In this document: one piece after another, positions 50,655 to 58,585 of the stretch
How positions within the stretch are numbered: position 1 is the first letter of the stretch
How the letters are laid out: each line of letters begins with the position of its first letter
Assembly: GCF_016862375.1 (NCBI RefSeq)
Contig: NZ_BOMV01000007.1
Coordinates: forward strand, 706,528 to 770,527
Length of the DNA: 64,000 nt
DNA from: Paractinoplanes rishiriensis
Lineage (GTDB): Bacteria > Actinomycetota > Actinomycetes > Mycobacteriales > Micromonosporaceae
Direction of reading: 5' to 3'
Made by a program: the position numbers and the translations under genes
The notes under the pieces: model-generated
The model's database searches: none
Told to the model about the DNA's origin: nothing
Seen by the model: the letters and a program-made list of their open reading frames with translations, nothing else

Positions 50655-52199
50655 TCAGCGCTTGCCGAGCGGCACCACCAGGACCGCCTCGGTGCCGCCG
50701 CCGGCCCGGTTGCGCAGTTCGATGCTGCCGCGCAGCTCGCCGGTGGCCAGCGCGCGGACGATCTGCAGGCCGAGCCGGCCGCTGGCGTCGGCCTTGAAAC
50801 CCTCGGGCAGGCCCTGGCCGTTGTCGGCGACCGTGACGTGCAGCTGCTTGCGGAACCGGTGCGCCGAGACGACGACCTCACCCGCCTCGTCCCGCGGTTC
50901 GGGCTCGGCGTCGTCCTCGGTCGCCGGGAAGCCGTGCTCGACCGCGTTGATCAGCAGCTCGTTGAGCACCATCACGAGCGAGGTGGCGATCTCGGCGGGC
51001 AGCACGCCGAAGGTGCCCTCGCGGCGCATCTTGACCGGGAAGCTGGTGGCGGCGACCTCGGTGGCGGCGCTGGCCACCCGGTCCACGATGCCGTCGAACT
51101 CGACCGCCTCGTCGCTCGACATGGACAGCGTCTCGTGCACCAGCGCGATCGAGGCGACCCGGCGGACCGACTCCTGGAGCGCCATCTTGGCCTCCGGGGC
51201 GTCCACCCGGCGGGCCTGCAGGCGCAGCAGCGCGGCCACCGTCTGGAGGTTGTTCTTGACCCGGTGGTGGATCTCCCGGATGGTGGCGTCCTTGGTCATC
51301 AGGGCGCGTTCCCGGCGGCGCACCTCGGTGACGTCGCGCACCAGCACCAGCGCGCCGATCGGCACTCCGGCCGGCAGCAGCGGGAGCGCCCGGGTCAGCA
51401 CGGTGGCGCCGCGGGCCTCGACCTCCTGCCGGGGCGGGAAGCCGCCGCGCAGGGCGGCCAGGATGCGTTCGGCCGCGTCGGTGCCCTCCAGCGGGTCGGC
51501 GGCCAACCGGCTGGTCAGCATGAAGAGCTCCTCGCCGACCAGGTGCGCGTTGAAACCGAGCCGGCGGAACGCGGACTGCGCGTTCGGGCTCGCGTAGGTG
51601 ACCTTGCCGCCGGCGTCGAGCCGGATCAGGCCGTCGCCGACCCGCGGGGCCGAGGTGGTCTCGCCCGGGTGCCGGGGCGGCGGGAAGGTGCCGTCAGCGA
51701 CCATCTGGGCCAGGTCGTCGGCCGTGGTCAGGTAGTTGAGCTCGAGCTGGCTGGGGGTCCGCGCGGTGGACAGGTTGGTGTCCCGGCCGATCACCGCGAT
51801 GACCTCGCTCCAGCCCTCCTCGCGGTCGGTTTCGTCGCGCAGCCGCACCGGGATGGCCTCGTGCCGGGCCGGGGTGTCGCCGTACCAGACCGGGTCGCCC
51901 TCGCGCCAGATCCGCTCCTGGGCGAACGCGATGTCCAGGTGCGCCACCTCGGGCCCGCCGACGATCTTGCCGACCTGGTCGTCCTGGTAGGCCGTGGGCG
52001 CGGTGGTCGGGCGTACCTGTGCCACGCAGAGGAAGTCGCGCGGCTGGCCGGCCTCGGCCCGCACCGGCACCCACAGCAGCAGGTCGGCGAAGGACAGATC
52101 GGACAGCAGCTGCCAGTCGCCGGCGAGGCGGTGCAGGTGGTCGATGTCGGCCGGGCCGAGTCCGGTGTGCTCCTCGGCGAGATCACGCAGGGTGGACAC
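50655..52199 (-). CDS. pdtaS: PdtaS-type soluble histidine kinase
   Basis: A 514-residue cytosolic kinase: an N-terminal GAF-like region (about 20-150), a PAS domain (about 190-295), then the HisKA_2 H-box EIHHRVKNNLQT near 309 and an ATPase domain with LNELLINAVEHG, DNGQGLP and GRLGLQIV. The HHRVKNN box and domain order match PdtaS of mycobacteria, which phosphorylates the RNA-binding antiterminator PdtaR. In Mycobacterium and Streptomyces this kinase lies next to whiB1; here the sulfur operon and a glycosyltransferase lie between them. The GTG at 52199 has no ribosome site. Confidence 0.87.
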   Translation of the reverse strand: MSTLRDLAEEHTGLGPADIDHLHRLAGDWQLLSDLSFADLLLWVPVRAEAGQPRDFLCVAQVRPTTAPTAYQDDQVGKIVGGPEVAHLDIAFAQERIWREGDPVWYGDTPARHEAIPVRLRDETDREEGWSEVIAVIGRDTNLSTARTPSQLELNYLTTADDLAQMVADGTFPPPRHPGETTSAPRVGDGLIRLDAGGKVTYASPNAQSAFRRLGFNAHLVGEELFMLTSRLAADPLEGTDAAERILAALRGGFPPRQEVEARGATVLTRALPLLPAGVPIGALVLVRDVTEVRRRERALMTKDATIREIHHRVKNNLQTVAALLRLQARRVDAPEAKMALQESVRRVASIALVHETLSMSSDEAVEFDGIVDRVASAATEVAATSFPVKMRREGTFGVLPAEIATSLVMVLNELLINAVEHGFPATEDDAEPEPRDEAGEVVVSAHRFRKQLHVTVADNGQGLPEGFKADASGRLGLQIVRALATGELRGSIELRNRAGGGTEAVLVVPLGKR

Positions 52200-52237
52200 G
52201 GCTCAAGCCTGCCACGTCGTTGTTTCTGTCGTTGTTC

Positions 52238-53296
52238 CTAGAGGGTCGCGGTCACTTTCTTGAGTCCTCGGGGCGCGTCCGGGTCCTCCCCGCGGGCCAG
52301 CGCGAGCGCCAGCGCCAGCTTCTGCAGCGGCAGGATGTCGAGCAGCGCGCCGTGCCGCTCGTCGGCCAGCGCGGGCACCGGCAGCCGGCCGGCCGCGCCC
52401 GGGACGTCGGTGGCGCCGATGGTCACCACGTCGGCGCGGCGCTCGGCCAGCCGGTCGACCACCTCGCGCATCGACCGGCCGCCCGGCCCCTCGCCCACCA
52501 CGGCCAGCACCGGCACGTCCGGGTCGGTCATCGCCAGCGGACCGTGCAGCAGGTCGGCACCGGAGAAGGCGAGCGCCGGCAGGTAGGACGTCTCCATCAG
52601 CTTGAGCGCGGCCTCCCGGGCGGTCGGGTACGCGTACCCCCGCCCGGTCGTGACCAGCCGCGACGCGAAGCGGTAGCGCTGGGCCAACTCGTCGGCAGAG
52701 GTGTCGGCCAGCGCGTCCTCGGCCAGCTGCGGCAGCTTGTCCAGGGCGGCACGCTCGTCGGTGGGCAGCCGGCCGTCACCGGCCCGGATCCCCTCGATCA
52801 GCAGCAGCAGCGCGAGCAGTTCGGCGGTGTAGGTCTTGGTGGCCGCGACCGCCCGCTCGTGCCCGGCCGCGACGTCGACCGACAGCTCGGCGGCCCGGGC
52901 CAACGGCGAGTCCGGGTTGTTGGTCACCGCCAGGGTGAGGCCGCCGGTCTCCCGGGCCGCGGTCAGCACGCCGGTCAGGTCGGGCGAGCCGCCGCTCTGG
53001 CTCACCCCGACCACCAGCGTGTCGGTGAAGTCGGGCCGGGCGCCGTACAGCGTGATCGCGCTCGGCGAGGCGCTGGCCACCGGCAGGCCCAGCCGGATCT
53101 CGGTGAGGTACGCGCCGTAGAGCGCGGCGTGATCCGAGGTGCCGCGGGCGACGAACATCACACTGCGCGGCCGGCGCCGGCCGACCTCGGCGGCCACGTC
53201 CGCGATCGCGGACGCGTGTGCACCGTCCAGCAGGCGCGCGAAACCGGCCGGTTGTTCCGCGATGTCCGCCGCCATCCCCTGGCCCCGCTGCGTCAC
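52238..53296 (-). CDS. SIS-domain sugar-phosphate isomerase/deaminase (GlmS-like isomerase half)
   Basis: A 352-residue protein made of two SIS domains, equivalent to the isomerase half of GlmS without the glutaminase domain. Phosphate-binding Ser/Gly motifs appear in ARGTSDHA near 49, SQSGGSPD near 99 and TTGRGYAYPTA near 216. Such proteins are NagB-II type glucosamine-6-phosphate deaminases or AgaS-like isomerases; with a chitinase in the same window a role in aminosugar use is attractive. The GTG at 53296 has GGGGAGG 6 nt upstream, better than the ATG at 53275. Divergent from the TPR gene. Confidence 0.87.
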   Translation of the reverse strand: MTQRGQGMAADIAEQPAGFARLLDGAHASAIADVAAEVGRRRPRSVMFVARGTSDHAALYGAYLTEIRLGLPVASASPSAITLYGARPDFTDTLVVGVSQSGGSPDLTGVLTAARETGGLTLAVTNNPDSPLARAAELSVDVAAGHERAVAATKTYTAELLALLLLIEGIRAGDGRLPTDERAALDKLPQLAEDALADTSADELAQRYRFASRLVTTGRGYAYPTAREAALKLMETSYLPALAFSGADLLHGPLAMTDPDVPVLAVVGEGPGGRSMREVVDRLAERRADVVTIGATDVPGAAGRLPVPALADERHGALLDILPLQKLALALALARGEDPDAPRGLKKVTATL

Positions 53297-53340
53297 TTGT
53301 TCCTCCCCTATTGAGCAGTTACCGCGCAGATCGTGCGCAG

Positions 53341-53350
53341 TCTTGCAAGA
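53341..53350. promoter_or_regulatory. Palindrome in the divergent SIS/TPR promoter region
   Basis: TCTTGCAAGA is an exact 10-bp palindrome in the 141-base gap; TGCGCA occurs twice nearby (53334 and 53384). It may be part of an operator. Confidence 0.3.
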
Positions 53351-53400
53351 AATAGCTTAGATAGTCAACGTTTCGAGCACTACTGCGCAGCAAACCGGGA

Positions 53401-53429
53401 CTGACAGATAGGCCCGCGTCCCTTACTGT
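53401..53429 (+). promoter_or_regulatory. Promoter of the TPR gene
   Basis: A -35 CTGACA (53401-53406) and a -10 TACTGT (53424-53429) are separated by exactly 17 nt; the GTG start follows 8 nt later, so the transcript is probably leaderless. Confidence 0.6.
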
Positions 53430-53437
53430 TCTCGTTC

Positions 53438-54967
53438 GTGGATGCACGCCGCGCCGCCGACCGCGCGCTTGAGCAGGCAAGATCCGCTTTGGGGCGTGGC
53501 GCGCCGGAGGAGGCCGCCGATCACCTGGCGAGTGCACTCACCCATGCCCCGACGCTGCCCGAGGCGCACGAGTTACTCGGCCGCCTCGCCACCCGGCCGG
53601 GTGGTGGTCTCGACCTCTTCCCGCTGGTCCCGCACGTCGCGGCCGGCGGCCTGGCGTGCCGGGCCCACCTGCTGGCCGCGGCCGGCCGGCCCGAGGACGG
53701 GCTGCCGCTGCTGGCCGCCGCCAGCGGCCGGATGCCCGGCAGCGACTGGGCCGGCGTGCCCTGGGTCAGCGACCCGGCGCTCGGTGCCCGGATCGACCCC
53801 GGCCTGCTCGTCCAACTTCTCATGCGGCTGTGCACCGCGGTGGGCGATCCGGCGCCGCCGGCCACCCGGGCCAGCCTGCGGCCCTACCTCTCGGTCGCCC
53901 GGCACGCCGTCGCCCTCTACCCGGAGCACGCCATGCTGCTCGGGGCCGGCTCGGCGCTGGCCCGCCGGATCGGCGAGACCGTGCTCGCCGTCGACTGGGC
54001 GGTACGCGGCGCCCGGTCCCGCCCGTCCAAGCTCGCCGAGATCTGGCTGGGTTACGCGTACCGCAGTGCCGGCAAGCTGCCCGAGGCGCTCGCCGCGCTG
54101 CGCCGGGCGGTCAGCCACGACCCCGACGACCTTTCGGTGTACGCCGACATCGCCGGCACCCTGGCCGACCACGGCCGCCTCGACGACGCGCTGAACTGGG
54201 TCGACCGCGCCCTGGAGCGCAACCCCGACTACGACTGCGCGGTGCACACCGCGCACCGGCTGCGGCACCGCGCCGACGGTGACCTGGCCCACCTGGTGCG
54301 GCTCGCCGATTTCATCCGCGACCATCCGGACGAGTCGCACGAGCACACCGACCTGGCCGACTGCTGCCGCGGCATCCCGTGGCTGAGCGGCGCGCCCGCG
54401 GCCGCACCAGTGCCTCGCGGCACCGCGCCGGCCGGCGCCGAGCCGTCCGCCGACGCGGTGCGCCGGCTGCGCCAGGTGGCGTCGCTGTCCTGGGCCCACC
54501 CGCCGGCCGCCTACGACGCCGCGGTCCAGCTCATCCTGGTGCCGCCGGACGGCCTGCTGGCGCTGCTGGCCGACCCGCCGGCCGGCGTGGCCGCCGCCGA
54601 GATCTGGGCCTGCCTGGGCCTGCTGCACCACGGCGTCGAGGAGACCTGGCTCGACTCGGCCCGCCGCCGCATCCTGCTCGGCCTGCTCGACGGCGGGCTC
54701 GACCGGGTCACCGAGGCGGCGCTGTTCGCGCTCGTGGTGGCGGCCTGGATCGACCCGGAGGCCCGGGAAGACGTGGCCGCGGTTGTCGGCGCCCGGCTCG
54801 CCGAGACAGCGGCCCGGCCGGGTGCCCGCTCGGTGGCCGAACTGGCCCTGGCCACGCCCGACCTCGACCCGGCCAGCCGTCAGGTGGCGGCCGGGATGAT
54901 CCGGGTGCCGGCCATCCCGCGGCAGCGCGGCCGCAACCGCCTGCTGCTGCGCTGGCGGCGTCCCTGA
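53438..54967 (+). CDS. TPR-repeat protein
   Basis: A 509-residue soluble protein with several tetratricopeptide repeats, for example at about 15-50 (ARSALGRGAPEEAADHL) and 205-260 (IWLGYAYRSAGKLPEALAAL, then DIAGTLADHGRLDDAL). No catalytic domain or membrane segment is present. The second half is Ala/Leu-rich helical sequence. TPR proteins act as protein-binding scaffolds; the partner is unknown. GTG at 53438 has no Shine-Dalgarno sequence but a good promoter directly upstream. Confidence 0.8.
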   Translation: MDARRAADRALEQARSALGRGAPEEAADHLASALTHAPTLPEAHELLGRLATRPGGGLDLFPLVPHVAAGGLACRAHLLAAAGRPEDGLPLLAAASGRMPGSDWAGVPWVSDPALGARIDPGLLVQLLMRLCTAVGDPAPPATRASLRPYLSVARHAVALYPEHAMLLGAGSALARRIGETVLAVDWAVRGARSRPSKLAEIWLGYAYRSAGKLPEALAALRRAVSHDPDDLSVYADIAGTLADHGRLDDALNWVDRALERNPDYDCAVHTAHRLRHRADGDLAHLVRLADFIRDHPDESHEHTDLADCCRGIPWLSGAPAAAPVPRGTAPAGAEPSADAVRRLRQVASLSWAHPPAAYDAAVQLILVPPDGLLALLADPPAGVAAAEIWACLGLLHHGVEETWLDSARRRILLGLLDGGLDRVTEAALFALVVAAWIDPEAREDVAAVVGARLAETAARPGARSVAELALATPDLDPASRQVAAGMIRVPAIPRQRGRNRLLLRWRRP

Positions 54968-54977
54968 CCGGGCCTGA

Positions 54978-55196
54978 CTAGCTCTCGATCACCGCGATCA
55001 GGTCGCCCTCCTGGACGACGTCACCCTCGTTGACCGCAAGCTGGGCGACGGTGCCGTCGGACTCGGCGAGCACCGGGATCTCCATCTTCATGGACTCGAG
55101 AATCACCAGCGTGTCCCCGTCGGCGACGGTGTCGCCCTCGGCGGCCACGACCTTCCACACGTTGGCCACCATCTCGGCCCGGATCTCGTCCGCCAT
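54978..55196 (-). CDS. Single-domain biotinyl carrier protein
   Basis: A 72-residue biotin/lipoyl-attachment domain with the biotinylation site ESMKMEIP near 33-40, flanked by the expected hairpins (GDTVADGD, then GDVVQEGDLI). It is too short to carry other domains, so it serves as a free-standing BCCP for an acyl-CoA carboxylase encoded elsewhere. GAGGAGG is 10 nt before the ATG at 55196. Convergent with the TPR gene. Confidence 0.92.
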   Translation of the reverse strand: MADEIRAEMVANVWKVVAAEGDTVADGDTLVILESMKMEIPVLAESDGTVAQLAVNEGDVVQEGDLIAVIES

Positions 55197-55327
55197 CGCC
55201 GACTGCCTCCTCGTCGCCCGCAGGGTCAGCGTCATCCAATCATGGATCGGCAGTGGGCGAGTCCCGGGCACCGGGACGCGCCGACTACCATCGGGACGGG
55301 TTAACGCGCCACGAACAGGAGTCCACC

Positions 55328-55402
55328 ATGGCCAAGAAGTCTCGCAAGAAGAAGGCTCGTAAGAAGAGCTCCGCCAACCACGGCAAGCGCCCCAACAGCT
55401 GA
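55328..55402 (+). CDS. Ribosomal protein bL37
   Basis: A 24-residue, strongly basic peptide, MAKKSRKKKARKK then SSANHGKRPNS. The ANHGKRPN end matches bL37, the extra large-subunit protein first seen in mycobacterial ribosome structures and conserved in actinobacteria. AGGAG lies 6 nt before the ATG, and a perfect terminator follows 13 bases after the stop, so it is a genuine one-gene unit although short enough to be missed by gene finders. Divergent from the biotinyl protein gene. Confidence 0.9.
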   Translation: MAKKSRKKKARKKSSANHGKRPNS

Positions 55403-55415
55403 GCGCTGACATAAC

Positions 55416-55440
55416 AAAGGCCCGGCAGCGCCGGGCCTTT
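55416..55440. terminator. Bidirectional terminator between bL37 and rsrA
   Basis: AAAGGCCCGGC and GCCGGGCCTTT form a perfect 11-bp stem with an AGC loop. T-tracts on both strands make it suitable for ending both the bL37 gene and the convergent sigR-rsrA operon. Confidence 0.92.
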
Positions 55441-55457
55441 GTCGCGTTCCCGCCGGG

Positions 55458-55736
55458 TTACGGCAGAAATTCGCGGGTCTCGACCTGGACCTCGAGCTGG
55501 TCCAGCTTGACGCGCAGCCGCTCGCGCAGCTCGACGGGCGCCCGCTCGTCGCCGCAGCAGCGCGCCACCAGCGCCTTCACGTCGTGCTCGATGCCGTACT
55601 CGCGCAGGCACCCGGAACAGTCGTCCAGGTGTTTCTGGATCAGCGCCCGCCGGTCCTCGCTGCACTCGAGGTCGAGGTAGAGGTAGACCTCGCTGAGTAC
55701 GACGCCGCAATCAGTCTCGTGCTCCTCGCCGCTCAT
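55458..55736 (-). CDS. rsrA: Redox-sensing anti-sigma factor RsrA
   Basis: A 92-residue zinc anti-sigma (ZAS) protein. The zinc ligands match RsrA: an early Cys in TDCGVVL (10), and HLDDCSGC with His36, Cys40 and Cys43. Oxidation forms a disulfide, releases zinc and frees SigR. A conserved C-terminal segment (RERLRVKLDQLEVQ) follows. The gene starts 6 bases after the sigR stop, so the operon is sigR-rsrA. It ends before the bidirectional terminator. Confidence 0.93.
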   Translation of the reverse strand: MSGEEHETDCGVVLSEVYLYLDLECSEDRRALIQKHLDDCSGCLREYGIEHDVKALVARCCGDERAPVELRERLRVKLDQLEVQVETREFLP

Positions 55737-55742
55737 CTCGCC

Positions 55743-56342
55743 TCACGCCTCCTGCGGTTCCGACGCGGTCCGGGTGATGCCCCGATCGATGGCGTACTGC
55801 TCGAGCAGCTTCCGCAGGTTGCGGCGGCCGCGGTGCAGCCGGGACATGACCGTGCCGATGGGAGTGCCCATTATGTCGGCGATCTCCTTGTACGAGAAAC
55901 CCTCGACATCGGCGAGGTAGACGGCGAGCCGGAAGTCCTCCGGCAGCTGCTGGAGGGCGTCCTTGATGTCGCTGTCCGGCAGCCGGTCGAGCGCCTCGGT
56001 CTCGGCCGAGCGCAGCCCCACCGAGGTGTGCGACTCGGACGAGGCCAGCTGCCAGTCGGTGATCTCCTCGGTCGGCGCCTGCACGGGTTGCCGCTGCTTG
56101 CGCCGGTAGGAGTTGATGTAGGTGTTGGTGAGAATCCGGTACAGCCAGGCCTTGAGGTTCGTGCCCTCTTCGAACTGGTGGAACGCGGAGAACGCCTTGA
56201 GGAACGTCTCCTGGACGAGGTCCTCGGCATCCGCGGGATTGCGCGTCATCCGCAGGCCGGCCGCATACAGCTGGTCGACGAACGGCAACGCGTCACGTTC
56301 GAAGCGCGCACGGCGCTCCTCTGCCCGCTCTGTCTGGGCCAC
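55743..56342 (-). CDS. sigR: ECF sigma factor SigR (thiol-oxidative stress)
   Basis: A 199-residue ECF sigma factor: region 2 ([14 protein letters not shown], then [10 protein letters not shown]) and region 4 ([18 protein letters not shown], then [14 protein letters not shown]). Followed by rsrA, so it is SigR of the thiol-stress regulon. The GTG at 56342 has GGGGAG 10 nt upstream. The same frame stays open upstream, and a second GTG at 56534 with AAAGGGGG 8 nt before it would give a 263-residue form with 64 extra residues; this lies just downstream of a SigR-type promoter. In S. coelicolor such a longer SigR' is made only under stress and is rapidly degraded by Clp proteases. Both forms are likely made here. 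Confidence 0.93.
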   Translation of the reverse strand: MAQTERAEERRARFERDALPFVDQLYAAGLRMTRNPADAEDLVQETFLKAFSAFHQFEEGTNLKAWLYRILTNTYINSYRRKQRQPVQAPTEEITDWQLASSESHTSVGLRSAETEALDRLPDSDIKDALQQLPEDFRLAVYLADVEGFSYKEIADIMGTPIGTVMSRLHRGRRNLRKLLEQYAIDRGITRTASEPQEA

Positions 56343-56574
56343 CCTCAGCTCTCCCCTCGACCGCACCGCCGAGGATACGGGGTGTGCCCCGTCTGAAGCT
56401 TCGAAAACCGCGGGTGTGCTGACACTCACCAATGTGCTGGTTGAGGGTTCGGCGGCAGCGGGCCAGTCCGGAGCACTCAACAACTCCCGTACCCGTACCT
56501 GGCCACGCTCAACGCTCTCGGTTCCGGCTGGCACCGTGGAAACCCCCTTTGACGTGCCTGCTCGCACGCCGTAC

Positions 56575-56601
56575 AACCAGCCGGGCGCAAGTTGCATTCC
56601 C
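56575..56601 (-). promoter_or_regulatory. SigR-dependent autoregulatory promoter (sigRp2 type)
   Basis: Minus strand GGGAAT (56601-56596), 18-nt spacer, GTT (56577-56575): a perfect match to the SigR consensus. The predicted transcript start is near 56567, upstream of the GTG at 56534 and downstream of the neighbouring gene's stop at 56603. It would produce a mRNA encoding the long SigR form. Confidence 0.85.
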
Positions 56602-56602
56602 G

Positions 56603-57205
56603 TCAGCGGGCCCAGCCGTGCCGGGCCAGCCACTCGACCGCGAGACGCCCCGTGGTGCGGACGTCTTTGCGCAGGTCATGGGTGGCGCCGGGACGCACGA
56701 TCACCTCGACGTCGGGGGTCGGCTCGGGCACCCCGAACGGGTCCCGGTCACCGTTGAGCACCAGCGTCGGCACGCCCACCGGCAGCTCACCGGCCCGGCT
56801 CTTGTCCGGTTTGCCCGGCGGGTGCAGCGGAAAGGCGAGCGCCAGCACTCCGGCCGCACCGAGCGGGGCGGCGGTCCGGCAGGCGACCCGCGCACCACTT
56901 GAGCGCCCACCGAAAATCAACGGCATATCCGGTACGGCGAGATGCGCGATCACGGCCGACCAGGCCTCGTCGAGCTGGCCGGTCGGTGCCGGTGCCCGCC
57001 GGCCGGCCATCCGGTACGGCTGGGTCACCAGGACCACCCGTACGCCCGCCTCCGCCGCCGCCTCGCGCACCGCGACCAGGTCGGGCGCGTCCACCCCGCC
57101 GCCGGCGCCGTGGCCCAGGACGAGGATGCTGACGGGCGGGCCGGCGGGTTCGATGGTGCGAAGCCCGGCCGGCCCGCGCGGTGTCTCAACTTCGGTGCTG
57201 GTCAC
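56603..57205 (-). CDS. KANL3/Tex30-type alpha/beta hydrolase
   Basis: A 200-residue compact alpha/beta hydrolase of the dienelactone hydrolase-like or KANL3/Tex30 group. Features: [11 protein letters not shown] near 28, nucleophile elbow [10 protein letters not shown] near 99, NGDRDPFG with the acid residue near 149 and ATHDL with the catalytic His near 172. No signal peptide. Substrate unknown. Its stop ends 2 bases before the -35 element of the sigR promoter. Confidence 0.85.
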   Translation of the reverse strand: MTSTEVETPRGPAGLRTIEPAGPPVSILVLGHGAGGGVDAPDLVAVREAAAEAGVRVVLVTQPYRMAGRRAPAPTGQLDEAWSAVIAHLAVPDMPLIFGGRSSGARVACRTAAPLGAAGVLALAFPLHPPGKPDKSRAGELPVGVPTLVLNGDRDPFGVPEPTPDVEVIVRPGATHDLRKDVRTTGRLAVEWLARHGWAR

Positions 57206-57239
57206 GGGGCCTATGTAAGCAGCCCCGGCCGCATTCAGG

Positions 57240-57635
57240 TCACCGGCTCAGCGGAATCAGCGTGAGCAGGCGGCGATCCTCCTCGTCCGGCTGGTCCTCC
57301 ACCGGATCTCCGTTCGGCTTCACCCGTTCCCGCCAGGCCACCAACATGGCGCGGCGTTCCCGTGGCGTGGTGCCGCCCCAGACTCCGTGGCAGTCACCGA
57401 CCTGGAGTGCCCAGGCCAGGCATGGACCCTGCACCGTGCAGGTGCCACAGAGTGCGACGGCACTCTCGGATGGCTCGTTCGGAGCCGGAAAGAACGTTTC
57501 AGGATCAACGCTGCGGCATGCTCCGCGCGTGCGCCATGCCTCGTCGGCCCGGCGCTCCTGAATTGCCTCGAGCAGTCGTGGGTCGCGTCGTGCGATGGCT
57601 ACCTCGTGCGGACGCGGCATACGAGCCCGTGTCAT
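57240..57635 (-). CDS. WhiB-family transcriptional regulator
   Basis: A 131-residue WhiB-like protein, longer than WhiB1. The four cysteines are in GACRSVD (near 43), CGTCTVQGPC (near 66-75); GVWGGTTPRERR follows, then a C-terminal tail WRERVKPNGDP. The first 38 residues (RPHEVAIARRDPRLLEAI) are an added helical region. The subgroup is unclear; it is not WhiB1 and lacks a WhiB7 AT-hook. GGGGGAGG lies 9 nt before the ATG at 57635. It sits beside the sigR/rsrA operon, which would fit redox control. Confidence 0.88.
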   Translation of the reverse strand: MTRARMPRPHEVAIARRDPRLLEAIQERRADEAWRTRGACRSVDPETFFPAPNEPSESAVALCGTCTVQGPCLAWALQVGDCHGVWGGTTPRERRAMLVAWRERVKPNGDPVEDQPDEEDRRLLTLIPLSR

Positions 57636-57829
57636 CAGCCCACCTCCCCCGTGGGACCGGTGTTGCGCGTGGTGACCTGCCCGCACCGTGCGGACCGGCA
57701 CCACTCCGGCGCTGGTTTCTATCGCACGGTAGAAGATCAGAACAAGGGTGTTATCAATCTCGAAACAAAGTTCCGGCTTCGAAATGCGTACATATCTTGA
57801 CGAATGCCGTTGTTGATCTCGAAGGATTT

Positions 57830-58507
57830 CTAGAAGAGCGTCGATGCAGTGGGCGGGTCGAGAAGCTCCGGACCGTTGTTCCGGACGTTGCCCACGGCCG
57901 GGCCGACCGGCCGCACCTCGATCGCGGCGAGTTCACGCTCGGTCATCGGCTGTAACAGCGCGCCCGGGTCGCCGCCGCCGGCCAGCCACTCCGGCCACCG
58001 CTCGCGGGGCAGGATCAGCGGCATCCGGTCGTGCACCCGGGCCAGCCCGCCGATCGCCGCGGTGGTGAGAACACTGCAGGTGAGGACCGACTCGGGACCC
58101 CAGGCCGACCAGATGCCGGCGAACGCGAGCGGGCCGCCGCCGGCCGGGGTCATGTAGTACGCCTGCTTGTCCTTGCCGGAGCGCAACCACTCGAACCAGC
58201 CGTCGGCCGGTATCAGACAGCGACGGCGGGCGAAGGACGGCGCGAACGCCGGCGAGGTCGACACCGTCTCGGACCGGGCGTTGATCATGCGGGCGCCGCC
58301 GCGCAGATCGCCGGCCCAGGGCGGTACCAGGCCCCAGCGTGCGGTATCCAGCACCCGGGCGTCGTGCCGTTGCGAGATACGGACCAGCGGCACCGGGTCG
58401 GTGGGCGCCACGTTCCAGCTCGGGGTCAGGCCCTCGGTGACGTCGACGGCGTCGAACAGGTCACTGAGGTCGGCCTCACTCCGCGTGGTCGCGTACCGCC
58501 CGCACAT
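57830..58507 (-). CDS. SRAP domain protein (HMCES/YedK family)
   Basis: A 225-residue SOS-response-associated protein that forms a stable thiazolidine cross-link with abasic sites in single-stranded DNA. The catalytic Cys2 (MCGRYATT) requires the start at 58507 exactly; Asn in WNVAPT, Glu in WFEW and His in VHDRMPL complete the active site. The longer frame to 59893 is antisense to aroA. Abasic-site protection complements the Fpg/Nei gene elsewhere in the window. No ribosome site; the gap to aroA is 78 bases and divergent. Confidence 0.94.
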   Translation of the reverse strand: MCGRYATTRSEADLSDLFDAVDVTEGLTPSWNVAPTDPVPLVRISQRHDARVLDTARWGLVPPWAGDLRGGARMINARSETVSTSPAFAPSFARRRCLIPADGWFEWLRSGKDKQAYYMTPAGGGPLAFAGIWSAWGPESVLTCSVLTTAAIGGLARVHDRMPLILPRERWPEWLAGGGDPGALLQPMTERELAAIEVRPVGPAVGNVRNNGPELLDPPTASTLF

Positions 58508-58585
58508 GGAGCGCAACGGTACGCCTGCCGAAACGTTCCCGGGGGGCGGGAATGCTCCGCGGTTTTGTCGTAACCCCCCGGCAGA

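Noticed and set aside
58507..58552. SigR-like GGGAAC before the SRAP gene
   Set aside because: GGGAAC and GTT on the minus strand are 17 nt apart, one short of the 18-19 nt seen in good SigR promoters.
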